Below are positions 15,357-24,963 of a stretch of 64,000 nucleotides of DNA, one piece after another (the first letter of the stretch is position 1; each line of letters begins with the position of its first letter). A program made the position numbers and the translations under genes. Source of the DNA: Sphingomonas glacialis (GTDB lineage Bacteria; Pseudomonadota; Alphaproteobacteria; Sphingomonadales; Sphingomonadaceae); contig NZ_RCZC01000002.1 in assembly GCF_006439055.1 (NCBI RefSeq), positions 765,351-829,350 of the forward strand. Direction: 5' to 3'. The notes under the pieces were generated by a model. It did not search any database, was not told the origin of the DNA, and was given only the letters and a program-made list of their open reading frames with translations.

Positions 15357-16637
15357 ATGACCATGACTTTCGCCGATCTCGCGCTTGCGCCCTTCCTGCT
15401 GCGCAGCCTCGCCGACCTCGGCTATGCCAAGCCGACGCCGATCCAGGCGGGCGCGATCCCGCTGTTGCTGCAGGGGCGCGACATGCTCGGCATGGCGCAG
15501 ACCGGCACCGGCAAGACCGCCGCCTTCGCGCTGCCGCTGCTCCACCGCCTCGCCGAGGCGCCCCGCCCTGCCCCGGCGCGCGGCGCGCGCGTGCTCGTTC
15601 TCGCACCGACGCGCGAACTGGTGTCGCAGATCGCCGCCGGGTTCGAGAATTTCGGCGGCGAGCTGTCGCCGCGAGTCACGACGATCTTCGGCGGGGTCAG
15701 CGCGTTCCACCAGATCAAGGCGCTTGACGCGGGCGTCGATATCATCGTCGCGACGCCGGGCCGCTTGCTCGATCTGATCGAGCAGGGCGAATGCGACCTC
15801 TCCACGCTCGAGGCGCTGGTGCTCGACGAGGCCGACCAGATGCTCGACATGGGCTTCGCCAAGCCGATTGCGCGGATCGTCGCGACGCTGCCGGTCGAGC
15901 GCCACACGCTGCTCTTCTCGGCGACGATGCCGGCATCGATCACCGCGCTCGCCGACAGCCTGCTGCGTGATCCCGCGAAGGTCGAGATCGCCCCGCCCTC
16001 GACCACCGTCGAGCGGATCGCGCAATCGGTGATGTTCCTCGATGCGGCAAACAAGAAAGCCGCGCTGCTCGAACTGCTGCGCACGCCCGACATGGGCCAG
16101 GCGGTCGTCTTCACGCTGCAGAAGAACATCGCCAACGAAGTCTGCGCGTTCATCACCGAGGGCGGGATCACCGCCGAGGCGCTGCACGGCAACAAGTCGC
16201 AAGGGCAGCGCGAGCGTGCGCTTGACGCGTTTCGTGCGGGCACGGTCCAAGTTTTGGTGGCGACCGATATCGCCGCGCGCGGCATTGACGTCGATACGGT
16301 CACGCACGTCTTCAACCACGATCTGCCGAGCCTGCCCGAAAGCTATGTCCACCGCATCGGCCGCACCGGCCGCGCCGGGCGCAGCGGCCACGCGATCACG
16401 CTGTGCGACGCCGAGCAGCGCGCCTGGCTCCACGATGTCGAGCGCGAGATCGGCCAGACGCTGACCGTCCAGGACGATCACCAATGGCATTGCGAACTCG
16501 CCCGCCACTCGACCAAGCGCGCGCCCGTGCTCGGCGGTGGCCCGGTCAAGCAGGTCAAGGCGCCCAAGGAGCGCGAGCGCAAGGTCTGGACCGAAGAGGA
16601 AAAGGCCGCCGCGCGGATGGCGGCAAAGGCCGCCTGA
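15357..16637 (+). CDS. DEAD-box RNA helicase (RhlE-like)
   Basis: 426 residues from the ATG at 15357. Motifs in order: Q motif with GYAKPTPIQAGAIP, Walker A AQTGTGKTAAF, PTRELVSQI, TPGRLLDLI, the DEAD variant VLDEADQMLDMGF, SAT in LFSATMP, then the second RecA domain with VFTLQKNIANEV, VATDIAARGIDVD and HRIGRTGRAGRSG. The C-terminal tail (about residues 390-426) is Lys/Arg/Glu-rich and probably guides RNA binding. RhlE-type enzymes remodel ribosome precursors and mRNA decay complexes. It is a lone gene with 150 bases of upstream spacer and 213 bases before the efflux operon. Confidence 0.9.
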   Translation: MTMTFADLALAPFLLRSLADLGYAKPTPIQAGAIPLLLQGRDMLGMAQTGTGKTAAFALPLLHRLAEAPRPAPARGARVLVLAPTRELVSQIAAGFENFGGELSPRVTTIFGGVSAFHQIKALDAGVDIIVATPGRLLDLIEQGECDLSTLEALVLDEADQMLDMGFAKPIARIVATLPVERHTLLFSATMPASITALADSLLRDPAKVEIAPPSTTVERIAQSVMFLDAANKKAALLELLRTPDMGQAVVFTLQKNIANEVCAFITEGGITAEALHGNKSQGQRERALDAFRAGTVQVLVATDIAARGIDVDTVTHVFNHDLPSLPESYVHRIGRTGRAGRSGHAITLCDAEQRAWLHDVEREIGQTLTVQDDHQWHCELARHSTKRAPVLGGGPVKQVKAPKERERKVWTEEEKAAARMAAKAA

Positions 16638-16850
16638 TCCGGAGGGCTCGTCCGGCACTGTGTGCCCGGACAGAGCGCAACGCCCCCGGGATGCGCCCGG
16701 GACCCAGATCCCAATCGATGCGATTCACGCCCCAGGCCGCGCCAGCCATGGCACATTTGACCGATGCGGACCCTTTCTGTCTGAACTCGTGTTTAGTCGA
16801 CGCCAACGCCCGCGTCGCTAACGGGGGCGGCTCGGACTGAAGGAGCGATC

Positions 16851-18107
16851 ATGCGGAATCTTGCCCTGGCGGTGGCGCTCGCTGCCACGCCGACGATCGC
16901 GGCGGCGCAGGAGGCGACGGGCCTGTCGCTCGACCGGCTCGCGCAGGACGTCATCACCAACAATCCCGAGCGGCAATTCTACCAGCGCCAGATCGAGACC
17001 GCCGGCGTCGAACGCGCTGCGGCGGGACGGTGGGCGGATCCCGAAGCGGTGGTCGAGTTCGGTCAGCGGAATGCCAACGACCGCAATACCGGGGCACTGC
17101 TCGGCGACGGGCAGACCTATGCCGTGTCGATCGTCCAGCCGATCGAGTTCGGCGGCCGGATCGCGCTGCGCCGCGCGATCGCCGAACGGCAGATCGACCT
17201 CGCCAAGATCGGCCTCCAGCAATTCGACGCTACACTCGCCGCGCGGGCGCGGTCGCTCGGCTACGGATTGTTCGCCGCCGACGAAAAGGCCGCCACCGCG
17301 CGGACCGTGGCGGCGCGGATGCGGGACCTTTCGCGCGTCCTCGTCGCACGCGATCCCGCCGGCCCTGCCCCACGGCTCGAAGCGGCGTCGCTCCAGGCCG
17401 GCGCGATCACCGCCGAGCGCACCGCGGCGATGGCCGACGCGGAGGCGAATTCGGCACTGTACGAACTCAACCAGTTGCGCGGGGCGCCGTTTACGTCGCG
17501 GATCCGGATCATCCGCCCCGACATGCGCTTGCCCGATCTTCCCTCGGGTGCAGCGCTCGCGGCGAGTGCGACCGCGAACAATTTCGAACTGAAGTCGCTG
17601 CGCGCGCAGTTCGAGCAGCAGGGCCTGCGCGTCGATCTCGCGCGCAAGTCGCGGATCCCGATCGTCGGCGTCGGCCCCTATTACGACCGCGCCCGCTCGG
17701 ACATTCGCGAGACCAATTACGGGCTTCGCCTGTCGACCACGCTGCCGGTGTGGAACCGTCAGGCGGGCGACGTCGCCGCCGAGCAGGGCCGTCAGGCGCA
17801 GGCCAATGCCACGCTGATCAACGCCGAGCGCCGGATCGAGCGCGACGTGTTCGACCAGGCGGCGCAATATGAGGCCAAGCGCAAGGCGCTCGGCCAATGG
17901 TCGGGCAGCACCCCGCAGGGCTTTGCCGACGCCGCCGCCGATGCCGATCGCAACTATCGCCTCGGAGCGATTCCGCTGCAGGTCTACATGCAGATGCAGC
18001 AATCCTATATCGAGGCGACCAACGCCGTGCTCGATACGCGGCGCGAGGCACTCGAGGCGTTGCTCCAGCTGCGCGCGCTCAACGGCGGGGCCGCGCTCGC
18101 GCGATGA
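16851..18107 (+). CDS. czcC: TolC-family outer membrane efflux protein (CzcC-like)
   Basis: 418 residues. MRNLALAVALAATPTIAAAQ is a clear signal peptide, and AAGGAG-like GAAGGAG lies upstream of the ATG. Two repeated coiled-coil regions typical of outer membrane factors are visible (VERAAAGRWADPEAVVEFGQR; TTLPVWNRQAGDVAAEQGRQ with NAERRIERDVFDQAAQYEA). The protein should form a trimeric channel docking with the RND pump encoded next. Its stop overlaps the start of czcA by four bases (ATGA), showing translational coupling. The order czcC-czcA without an adaptor between them is unusual. The name CzcC rests on context and length rather than on a diagnostic motif. Confidence 0.82.
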   Translation: MRNLALAVALAATPTIAAAQEATGLSLDRLAQDVITNNPERQFYQRQIETAGVERAAAGRWADPEAVVEFGQRNANDRNTGALLGDGQTYAVSIVQPIEFGGRIALRRAIAERQIDLAKIGLQQFDATLAARARSLGYGLFAADEKAATARTVAARMRDLSRVLVARDPAGPAPRLEAASLQAGAITAERTAAMADAEANSALYELNQLRGAPFTSRIRIIRPDMRLPDLPSGAALAASATANNFELKSLRAQFEQQGLRVDLARKSRIPIVGVGPYYDRARSDIRETNYGLRLSTTLPVWNRQAGDVAAEQGRQAQANATLINAERRIERDVFDQAAQYEAKRKALGQWSGSTPQGFADAAADADRNYRLGAIPLQVYMQMQQSYIEATNAVLDTRREALEALLQLRALNGGAALAR

Positions 18108-21100
18108 TCGGCTGGTTGCTCGCCGTGGTGACTCGTCACCGGCTCGCGGTGGCGGTCGTCACCGCCGTGATCGCCATGATCGGCATGGGCGCTTATTCAG
18201 CGCTCAAGATCGATGCGATCCCCGACATCACCGGCGTCCAGGTCCAGATCAACACGATGGTCCCCTCGCTCGCGCCCGAGGAGATCGAGCGGCTCGCCAC
18301 GCTGCCGATCGAACGCGCGATGGCGGGCCAGCCGGGCCTGCAGGAAACGCGTTCGCTGACCAAGACGGGGCTGAGCCAGGTCACCCTGCTGTACAAGGAC
18401 GGCACCGACCAGTTGCGCGCGCGCCAGCTCGTCTCCGAGCGGATCCAGGCGGTGCGCGATCAGCTCCCGCCGGGCGCCTCGCCGCAGCTCGCGCCGATCA
18501 CGACGGGCCTGGGCGAAATCTATTATTACACGCTCGAATGGAAGACCCCGCCGAAGGACTATGACGCGCAGCGCCAGCTGATGGAGCTGTACGAGGCGCA
18601 GGAATATACCGTGCGCCCGATGCTGCGCGCAGTGACTGGCGTCGCCGACGTCAATTCGAACGGCGGGATCGAGCAGCAATTCGTCGTCCAGCCCGACCCC
18701 GCACGCCTCACCATGCATGGCGTGACGGCTGGCGAGCTCGCCGATGCGGTCGGCAAGAATGTCGAGAATGCCGGCGGCGGGATTATCGTGCGCGGACCCG
18801 AGCGCTTCACCGTCCTGACCAAGGCGCGCGTCACCAATGCGACCGAGATCGGCTCGATCCCGGTGAAGTTCGCGGCCGGCGTGCTCCCGCTGCAGGTCCG
18901 CGATCTGGCGAACGTCGTGATAGGCTCTGCGCCGCGCCAGGGTGCCGCGACGCAGAACGGGCGCGAGACCGTGCTCGGCACGGTGATGATGCTCGTCGGG
19001 CAGAACAGCCGCGAGGTCGCGCTGCGCGTGCAGGATGCGCTGCCCGACATCCAGGCGGCGCTGCCCAAGGGCATGGTGCTCGACCGGCAGTACAGCCGCG
19101 CCGATCTGGTCGACCGCGCGATCTCGACGGTCGAGCATAATCTCGGCGAAGGTGCGCTGCTCGTCGCGCTCGTGCTGCTCGTCGTGATGTGCAATTGGCG
19201 CGCGGCGCTGATCGTCGCGCTGGTGATCCCGCTGGCCTTCCTTGTCACCGTCTCGGGCATGACCGCGATCGGCGTTTCGGGAAACCTGATGAGTCTGGGC
19301 GCGCTCGATTTCGGGCTGATCGTCGACGGGGCGATCGTGGTGGTCGAGAACAGCCTGCGCCTGCTCGCCGAGCGTCGCGGCGACAAGGGCGAGGATCTCA
19401 CGCCCGAGGAACGCCGCCAGACCGTCGCCGATGCGGCACGGATGGTCGCGCGCCCGACGCTGTTCGGGATCGTGATCATCGCGCTGGTCTATGTGCCGGT
19501 GCTCAGCCTCGGCGGGGTCGAGGGCAAGCTGTTCCAGCCGATGGCGCAGGCGGTGATGCTTGCGATCTTCGCCGGGCTGATCTGGACCTTCACGATCGTC
19601 CCCGCGCTCGCCGCCTGGCTGCTGCGCGCATCCGCTGGCGAAGCTGGCGACGGCCGCAAGACGGGGCTGATCGGTTATGCCGAACGCGGTTACGTGCCCG
19701 TGCTCGAGCGCGCGCTCGCGCATCCCAAGCTGCTGGTACTGGGCGCGCTGATCCTGCTGGCGGGGACGTTCCTCGTGTTCCGCACGCTCGGTTCGCAATT
19801 CACGCCTCAGCTCGACGAAGGCTCGATCACCGCGATGGTCTATCGCCCGGTCGGCATGTCGCTCGACCGCAGCCTCGCGATCGAAGCGGAGACCGAGCGC
19901 CAGATCCGCCGCCAGTTTCCGCAGGTGACGCACACCTTCTCGCGGATCGGCACGAGCGAAGTCGCGACCGACCCGATGCCCCCGAACGAGAACGACCTCT
20001 ACATCTTCTATGCGCCGCTGAAGGATTGGCCGACCGGCGAGGGCAAGCCCAAGACCAAGGAGGAGCTGGTCGCGGGGATCGAGAGGATCGGGCGGAAGGT
20101 CTATAAGGGCCAGACGTTCGAATTCGCGCAGCCGATCGAGATGCGCTTCAACGAGATGCTCGAGGGCGTCCGCGCCGACGTCTCGGTCAAGGTGTTCGGC
20201 GAGGATTACGACGTGCTCGAAAAGGCCGCGAAGCAGGCCAAGGCGATCCTCGAGAAGCAGCCGGGCACGGCGGGGGTCGAGTTCGAGACCGCCGGGCGCC
20301 CCAAGAGCATCGTGGTCGAGCTCGACCATGCCGCGCTCAACCGGCTCGGGCTCGACACCGCCGAGGTCAACAAGGCGATCACCGATGCGATCGCGGGCAC
20401 CGAGGAGGGCTTCATCCCGCACGAGGAAGCGCGCCACATGATCGTCGTGCGGATGAAGGAGGATCTGCGTGCGGATACCGCTTCGATCCTCGCCCTCCCC
20501 CTGCGTGTCGGCGAATATGGAATGGTGCCGCTGTCGCGCGTCGCGCACCTGCGCACGATGCGGGCGGTCGAGCCGATCTTGCACGATGGCGGCAAGCGCC
20601 GTGCGGCGTTGATGGTCAATCTCAAGACCAGCGATCTCGCCGGTTACGTCAAGAAAGCGCGCGCCGAAGTCGAGCAGCAGGTCAAGCTGCCGCCGGGCTA
20701 TCGCATCGAATTCGGCGGGCAGTTCCACCAGCTCGAGGCAGCGCAGAAGCGGTTGTCGATCGTCGTGCCCGCCGCGCTGATCCTGATCTTCCTGTTGGTC
20801 TATGCCGCGCTCGGCAGCGTCAAGGAGGCGGCGATCGTCTATACCGGTATCCCGTTCGCGGTGACCGGCGGCGTGCTGGCTTTGTGGCTGCGCGGAATGC
20901 CGTTTTCGATCACCGCGGCGATCGGGTTCATTGCGCTGTCGGGGATCGCGATGCTCAATGGGCTGGTGCTGATCGACCATATCAACAGCCTGCGCGATGG
21001 GCGCGACGGCGATGTGCTCGAGGTCGACGACGCGGTCCGCCAGGGCGCGCACGACCGGTTGCGGCCGGTGCTCTCGACCGCGCTGGTGGCCTCGATCGGC

Positions 21101-21283
21101 TTCGTGCCGATGGCGATCGCGAGTGGCGCAGGTGCAGAGGTTCAGCGCCCGCTGGCGACCGTGGTGATCGGCGGGATCGTCACTTCGACGCTGCTGACGC
21201 TGGTGCTGCTGCCGAGCCTGTATCGCTGGCTGGTGCGCGATGATGGCACGGCGAAGCGGAAGGACGAGGTGGCAGCCGACTGA
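18104..21283 (+). CDS. czcA: Heavy-metal efflux RND transporter CzcA
   Basis: 1059 residues from the ATG at 18104, overlapping czcC. The pump has the RND layout: N-terminal helix (VVTRHRLAVAVVTAVIAMIG), large porter loops, and the proton-relay helix with DFG (402-404), D408-G-A and VEN (414-416), the signature that separates metal exporters (HME-RND) from drug pumps. The second half repeats the plan (LGSQFTPQLDEGSITAM; FIALSGIAMLNGLVLIDHI). The motif suggests Zn/Co/Cd-type rather than CusA-type Cu/Ag export, though substrate cannot be fixed. The periplasmic adaptor (CzcB) expected between czcC and czcA is absent from this window. A long repeat follows the stop. Confidence 0.9.
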   Translation: MIGWLLAVVTRHRLAVAVVTAVIAMIGMGAYSALKIDAIPDITGVQVQINTMVPSLAPEEIERLATLPIERAMAGQPGLQETRSLTKTGLSQVTLLYKDGTDQLRARQLVSERIQAVRDQLPPGASPQLAPITTGLGEIYYYTLEWKTPPKDYDAQRQLMELYEAQEYTVRPMLRAVTGVADVNSNGGIEQQFVVQPDPARLTMHGVTAGELADAVGKNVENAGGGIIVRGPERFTVLTKARVTNATEIGSIPVKFAAGVLPLQVRDLANVVIGSAPRQGAATQNGRETVLGTVMMLVGQNSREVALRVQDALPDIQAALPKGMVLDRQYSRADLVDRAISTVEHNLGEGALLVALVLLVVMCNWRAALIVALVIPLAFLVTVSGMTAIGVSGNLMSLGALDFGLIVDGAIVVVENSLRLLAERRGDKGEDLTPEERRQTVADAARMVARPTLFGIVIIALVYVPVLSLGGVEGKLFQPMAQAVMLAIFAGLIWTFTIVPALAAWLLRASAGEAGDGRKTGLIGYAERGYVPVLERALAHPKLLVLGALILLAGTFLVFRTLGSQFTPQLDEGSITAMVYRPVGMSLDRSLAIEAETERQIRRQFPQVTHTFSRIGTSEVATDPMPPNENDLYIFYAPLKDWPTGEGKPKTKEELVAGIERIGRKVYKGQTFEFAQPIEMRFNEMLEGVRADVSVKVFGEDYDVLEKAAKQAKAILEKQPGTAGVEFETAGRPKSIVVELDHAALNRLGLDTAEVNKAITDAIAGTEEGFIPHEEARHMIVVRMKEDLRADTASILALPLRVGEYGMVPLSRVAHLRTMRAVEPILHDGGKRRAALMVNLKTSDLAGYVKKARAEVEQQVKLPPGYRIEFGGQFHQLEAAQKRLSIVVPAALILIFLLVYAALGSVKEAAIVYTGIPFAVTGGVLALWLRGMPFSITAAIGFIALSGIAMLNGLVLIDHINSLRDGRDGDVLEVDDAVRQGAHDRLRPVLSTALVASIGFVPMAIASGAGAEVQRPLATVVIGGIVTSTLLTLVLLPSLYRWLVRDDGTAKRKDEVAAD

Positions 21284-21310
21284 TCCCACCCCCCGGCCGT
21301 CACCCCGGCC

Positions 21311-21404
21311 GTCACCCCGGCCTCGTGCCGGGGGCCACCGTGATCCACATACTGCCGGTTCAGCGTACGCGGCACGGTGGGCCCCGGCACAAGGCCGGGG
21401 TGAC
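21311..21404. repeat. REP-like inverted repeat (GTCACCCCGGCC family), copy 1
   Basis: Left arm 21311-21342 and right arm 21373-21404 are reverse complements at 30 of 32 positions, with the hallmark GTCACCCCGGCC-TCGTGCCGGGG. An extra truncated left unit (GTCACCCCGGCC) precedes it at 21299-21310. It sits between the convergent czcA and SRAP genes. The same family recurs near 58.4 kb and 63.2 kb. Confidence 0.85.
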
Positions 21405-21415
21405 GGCGGCGATGG

Positions 21416-22051
21416 CTACATCTCATCCCGCCGCGTCGGGAACACCGGGCCGCGGACCGTCATCCGCTCCGCCGGATACGGCCGCTGCAGCGCGACGACA
21501 TCCTCATAGCTCCCGCGCAGCCAGCGCTCGTGATCCTCGGGCGCGAGGATCGTGACCATTGCCTTGGGATGGATCGGCGCGACCAGTGGATTGGGGTCGC
21601 ACGTCACCATCGTGAAGCCGTTGCCCTTCGCTGTGCGCTGCCAGAAGCCCGCAACGCAGAACAACGGCTGGTCCGTCACCTGAAACCACATCTCGCCCTT
21701 GAGCGGCTTCTTGCCGTCGCCGAGATCGTGGGCATCCGGCGTCCATTCGCAGATTTCGGTGAGCGGGACGAGGCAGCGGTTCTCCGGCTGGGCGGCGAGC
21801 GCGCGCCATTGCGACATCCCGAGATTGCGCACGTTGGTCATCGGCCACGCCGCAGCGCCGCCGAGCACATCCCACGCCATGATATCGAGCCCGCGCCGCC
21901 CGTCTTCCTCGCGAACGACATAGGCCCGCCCCCGCGGCATCAGCTCGCGCGGGTTGAAGCGATTGTCGAGCGGCCGCTCGGTCTCGAACACCGTCGCGAG
22001 ATCGGTGCGGAGCGTTTCAGGCTCGTAGCTCAGGCGCGCGCGGTTGCACAT
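21416..22051 (-). CDS. SOS response-associated peptidase family protein (SRAP, YedK/HMCES)
   Basis: 211 residues beginning MCNRARLS, so Cys2 becomes the N-terminal nucleophile after Met removal. This Cys makes a thiazolidine crosslink with abasic sites in single-stranded DNA. Other SRAP landmarks: FNPRELMPRG, the WDVL and MTNVRNLG region, CLVPLTEICEW with the conserved Glu, FCVAGFW and the catalytic His in APIHPKAM. The role is to shield abasic sites at replication forks. It lies six bases downstream of the oxidoreductase gene on the same strand and is probably cotranscribed. The C terminus lacks the long tail of some homologues. Confidence 0.9.
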   Translation of the reverse strand: MCNRARLSYEPETLRTDLATVFETERPLDNRFNPRELMPRGRAYVVREEDGRRGLDIMAWDVLGGAAAWPMTNVRNLGMSQWRALAAQPENRCLVPLTEICEWTPDAHDLGDGKKPLKGEMWFQVTDQPLFCVAGFWQRTAKGNGFTMVTCDPNPLVAPIHPKAMVTILAPEDHERWLRGSYEDVVALQRPYPAERMTVRGPVFPTRRDEM

Positions 22052-22057
22052 CGCCGG

Positions 22058-22729
22058 TCAGCTGGCCGGGCTGCCAGGCTTGGCGCGCCACTCCGCGCTG
22101 CGTTCGGGCGAGGCCCGATCAAGCGCCTCGCGCAAACCGGCCTTGGGCAGGTCCGCGCCATACGCCGGCGTGCCGGGCTGCTGGCGCCACGACCGCGCGA
22201 TCGTGCCCGTGTCGACCGCGTCGAAGCCAAGTTCGTCGATCACCGCGATGACCGTAGCCTTGGTCGCGGCATCATCACCCGAGACCGGCAGCGCGATCCG
22301 GTCCGGCGTTCCGGCGGCCGCGCCGCTGCCGAACAGATGCTCGGCATGGATCGAGTTGAACGCCTTGATCACCGGGTGTCGCAGATGCCGCTCGACCCAG
22401 CCGCTCTCGGGCTCGCCCGCCTCGATCTCGGCGATCAGGCCGTCGCGCTGCTGCGGGTAGTAATTGCTCGTATCGACCAGCACCGGCACATTGGCGAAGA
22501 TCGCAGGGTCGAGATCGGGGATGCTGCGCAGCGGGATCGCGACGATGACGAGCTCGCGATCCTGCGTCACCGCCCCGATCGCGACGGCGCGCGCTCCGGT
22601 TTCGACGGCGAGGTCGGCAAGCGATTCGGGCCCGCGCGAATTGGCGACCAGCACGTCATGGCCGAGCGTGCGCAGCCGCCGCGTCAATGTGCCGCCGATA
22701 TGTCCCGACCCGATAATCCCGATACGCAT
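22058..22729 (-). CDS. NADP-dependent oxidoreductase of the F420-reductase-like Rossmann family
   Basis: 223 residues. An N-terminal dinucleotide fold reads MRIGIIGSGHIGGTLTRRL, with the NSRGP after the second strand suggesting NADP preference. The middle has VIVAIPLRSIPDL, VLVDTSNYYPQQRDG and VIKAFNSIHAEHLF, all seen in proteins annotated as NADP oxidoreductase coenzyme F420-dependent (relatives of FNO and STEAP reductases). F420 itself is not expected in this organism, so the true acceptor is unknown. SRAP follows six bases downstream. A GGACG/AGGA ribosome-binding region precedes the ATG. Confidence 0.8.
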   Translation of the reverse strand: MRIGIIGSGHIGGTLTRRLRTLGHDVLVANSRGPESLADLAVETGARAVAIGAVTQDRELVIVAIPLRSIPDLDPAIFANVPVLVDTSNYYPQQRDGLIAEIEAGEPESGWVERHLRHPVIKAFNSIHAEHLFGSGAAAGTPDRIALPVSGDDAATKATVIAVIDELGFDAVDTGTIARSWRQQPGTPAYGADLPKAGLREALDRASPERSAEWRAKPGSPAS

Positions 22730-22916
22730 GACGATACTCCTTCAGGACGAATGTAGGGAGCCGGCGCGCGCGATAAAGCCCGATCGCCATTCACCTCATC
22801 GGCAAACACCGGGCGTGCCGGCGCGCAACGTCCCTTTTCATATCAGGGCCGAAACATCCTCGCGTCCGCCGCGCTTTTTTTACCCGATCGTTACGGATGC
22901 TGTACAAGAGCGAGCT

Positions 22917-24959
22917 ATGGCCGATCTCACCTCACCGCGCGAATCTCTCGTCGTGCCGCGCGCGTCGCACGCAGAGGCGTCGCCCGAGTGGTGCGTTCGC
23001 GCCGATCAGTTGGTTGCTGCGCAGCGCAGCGTGACGATCGCGTTGCCGATCAACATCTTGCTCACCCTCGTCTGCGCGGCCGTCGCCTGGCACGCAGGCA
23101 ACACGCGTGTGGCGCTGTTCTGGCTGCTAGCGTCCGCGAGCGTGAATGCCGCCCGGGCGCTGCTACAATGGTCGACGCGCGGCCACCGCAGCGCAGCAAC
23201 CTCACCCGTCGAGCCCGCCGCGGTCGAGCGGCAGCTGCGCGATCTGTGGCGGATCACGCTGGCATCCGGGTGCGTCTGGGCGATGCTGCCGCTGCTCTGC
23301 GGCTTGTATACCGCGCCCGAAGCGCTGTTCTTCCTCGCGGTCGGTTGCGGCATCACCGCCGGCGCGGTGTCGCATGGCGGCGCCTATGCGCGCGTGCCGA
23401 TCGCGTTCATCACCCCGCCGATCGTCTCGAGCGCGGTTGCCCTGATCGCGGTCGGCGGGTTCGATCGTTCCATGCTCGCCGCGACGATGGCGATCTATCT
23501 GGCGGCGTTGGTCCTCACCGCACGCCGCGCCGAGGCCGCCTTCCGCCACGCCAGCGCGCTCGGCCATTGCATGGCGGTGCTCAACACCTCGCTCGAAACC
23601 GCGCATGCCAGCGCCCAGAGTACCGCCGAGGAAATGCGGTATCACGCCGATCATGACCATCTGACCGGCTTGCTCAACCGCGCCGGCTTCCTGCGCGCCG
23701 CCGCGGGCAGCACGCGGGACACGCGCGCGCCGACCTGCCTGATGCTGCTCGATCTCGATGGGTTCAAGGCGATCAACGACGTGTTCGGCCATACCATCGG
23801 CGACGAAGTACTGGTCGAAGTGGCGCAGCGCCTGCGCCGCGAATTGCCCGACGACGTGCTGATGGGCCGCTGGGGTGGCGACGAGTTCGCCGTGCTGCTT
23901 GCGGCGACCCCGGACGACATTTCGACGGTCGACCTCGCCGATCGGCTGATCGCCGCCGTCGCCGCGCCCTACCCGACCTTCGGGACGGTCGCGCGCGTTG
24001 GGATGAGTGTGGGGGTACATGTGTCACACGCCAGCGACATGCCCGAAATGCTGGCATGCGCCGACCTCGCGCTCTACGCCGCCAAGTCGGCGGGGCGGAA
24101 CCGCTGCACCGTATTCGGCGACGATCTGCGCGATGCGCTCGACCTGCGGCGCGATATCGAGCGCGATCTGCCTGCGGCACTCGGCACGGCCGAGGTGTCG
24201 GTCTGGTTTCAGCCGATCTTCGGCGATGGCGGAACGCGCATCTTCGGGCTCGAGGCGCTCGTGCGCTGGCAGCATCCCACGCTCGGCTGGATCATGCCCG
24301 CCGACCTGATGGCGACCGCCGCTAAGGCCGGTTTCGCGCGGCCGCTGATGGACCTGATCCTCGACCGCGTTTGCGCGATGATCACCGCGCTCAGCGTGCG
24401 CGGGCTCGACCACATCACCGTTGCGATGAACGTCTCGCCGCGCGAAATGTCGCAGCTCCCGGTCGATCAAATGGTCCTGGCAGCACTCGCCGAGCGCAAT
24501 CTCCCGCCTGCCGCGCTAGAGATCGAGATCACCGAGGAGACCGCGCTCGACACCGCCGATTGCGCGCGCAAGCTGCAGGCCTTGTCGCAGGCCGGCATCC
24601 GCATCGCGATCGACGATTTCGGGATCGGCTATTCGTCGCTCTCGCTGCTGCGCACGCTCAAGGTCGACAGCCTCAAGATCGATCGCTGCTTCGTCTCGGG
24701 GCTGACCGATTCCGCCGGTGATCAGGTGCTGGTCAAGGCGGTGCTCAATCTCGGCCAGTCGCTCCGCATCGACGTGACCGCGGAAGGGGTGGAGAGCATC
24801 GAGGATCTGCGGATGCTGCGGACCTTCGGCTGCCAGATGATGCAGGGGTATCACCTCGCCCGGCCGATGCCGATGACCGAGTGCCTCGCCTTCATCGCCG
24901 ATGCCGAAGCGCAGTCGCTGCCACCGGGCACTGACGGCTTCCAGCGGGCCGCCGGGTAA
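22917..24959 (+). CDS. Membrane-anchored GGDEF-EAL protein (diguanylate cyclase/c-di-GMP phosphodiesterase)
   Basis: 680 residues from the ATG at 22917. Six hydrophobic segments span about residues 39-202, an unnamed sensor region. A short coiled linker leads to the GGDEF domain, whose active motif GGDEF is intact at 320-324; the RxxD inhibitory site five residues before it is absent (Val at the Asp position). The EAL domain follows with EAL at 446-448, NVSPREM, EIEITEE, the DDFG loop, SLKIDRCFV and TAEGVES, all metal and catalytic positions preserved. Either activity, or both, is possible. It ends four bases from the convergent ohrR stop. A PilZ protein at 44.7 kb is a possible c-di-GMP receptor. 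Confidence 0.92.
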   Translation: MADLTSPRESLVVPRASHAEASPEWCVRADQLVAAQRSVTIALPINILLTLVCAAVAWHAGNTRVALFWLLASASVNAARALLQWSTRGHRSAATSPVEPAAVERQLRDLWRITLASGCVWAMLPLLCGLYTAPEALFFLAVGCGITAGAVSHGGAYARVPIAFITPPIVSSAVALIAVGGFDRSMLAATMAIYLAALVLTARRAEAAFRHASALGHCMAVLNTSLETAHASAQSTAEEMRYHADHDHLTGLLNRAGFLRAAAGSTRDTRAPTCLMLLDLDGFKAINDVFGHTIGDEVLVEVAQRLRRELPDDVLMGRWGGDEFAVLLAATPDDISTVDLADRLIAAVAAPYPTFGTVARVGMSVGVHVSHASDMPEMLACADLALYAAKSAGRNRCTVFGDDLRDALDLRRDIERDLPAALGTAEVSVWFQPIFGDGGTRIFGLEALVRWQHPTLGWIMPADLMATAAKAGFARPLMDLILDRVCAMITALSVRGLDHITVAMNVSPREMSQLPVDQMVLAALAERNLPPAALEIEITEETALDTADCARKLQALSQAGIRIAIDDFGIGYSSLSLLRTLKVDSLKIDRCFVSGLTDSAGDQVLVKAVLNLGQSLRIDVTAEGVESIEDLRMLRTFGCQMMQGYHLARPMPMTECLAFIADAEAQSLPPGTDGFQRAAG

Positions 24960-24963
24960 CGCG

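Noticed and set aside
16645..16690. GC hairpins after the DEAD-box helicase as an intrinsic terminator
   Set aside because: Stem-forming sequence is present (GTCCGG/CCGGAC) but no T-run follows, so support is too weak.
18197..21289. 1030-residue open frame antisense to czcA
   Set aside because: It lies entirely opposite a gene with full RND motifs, is dominated by Arg, Asp and Gln, and has no recognisable domain; long antisense frames arise in GC-rich coding DNA.
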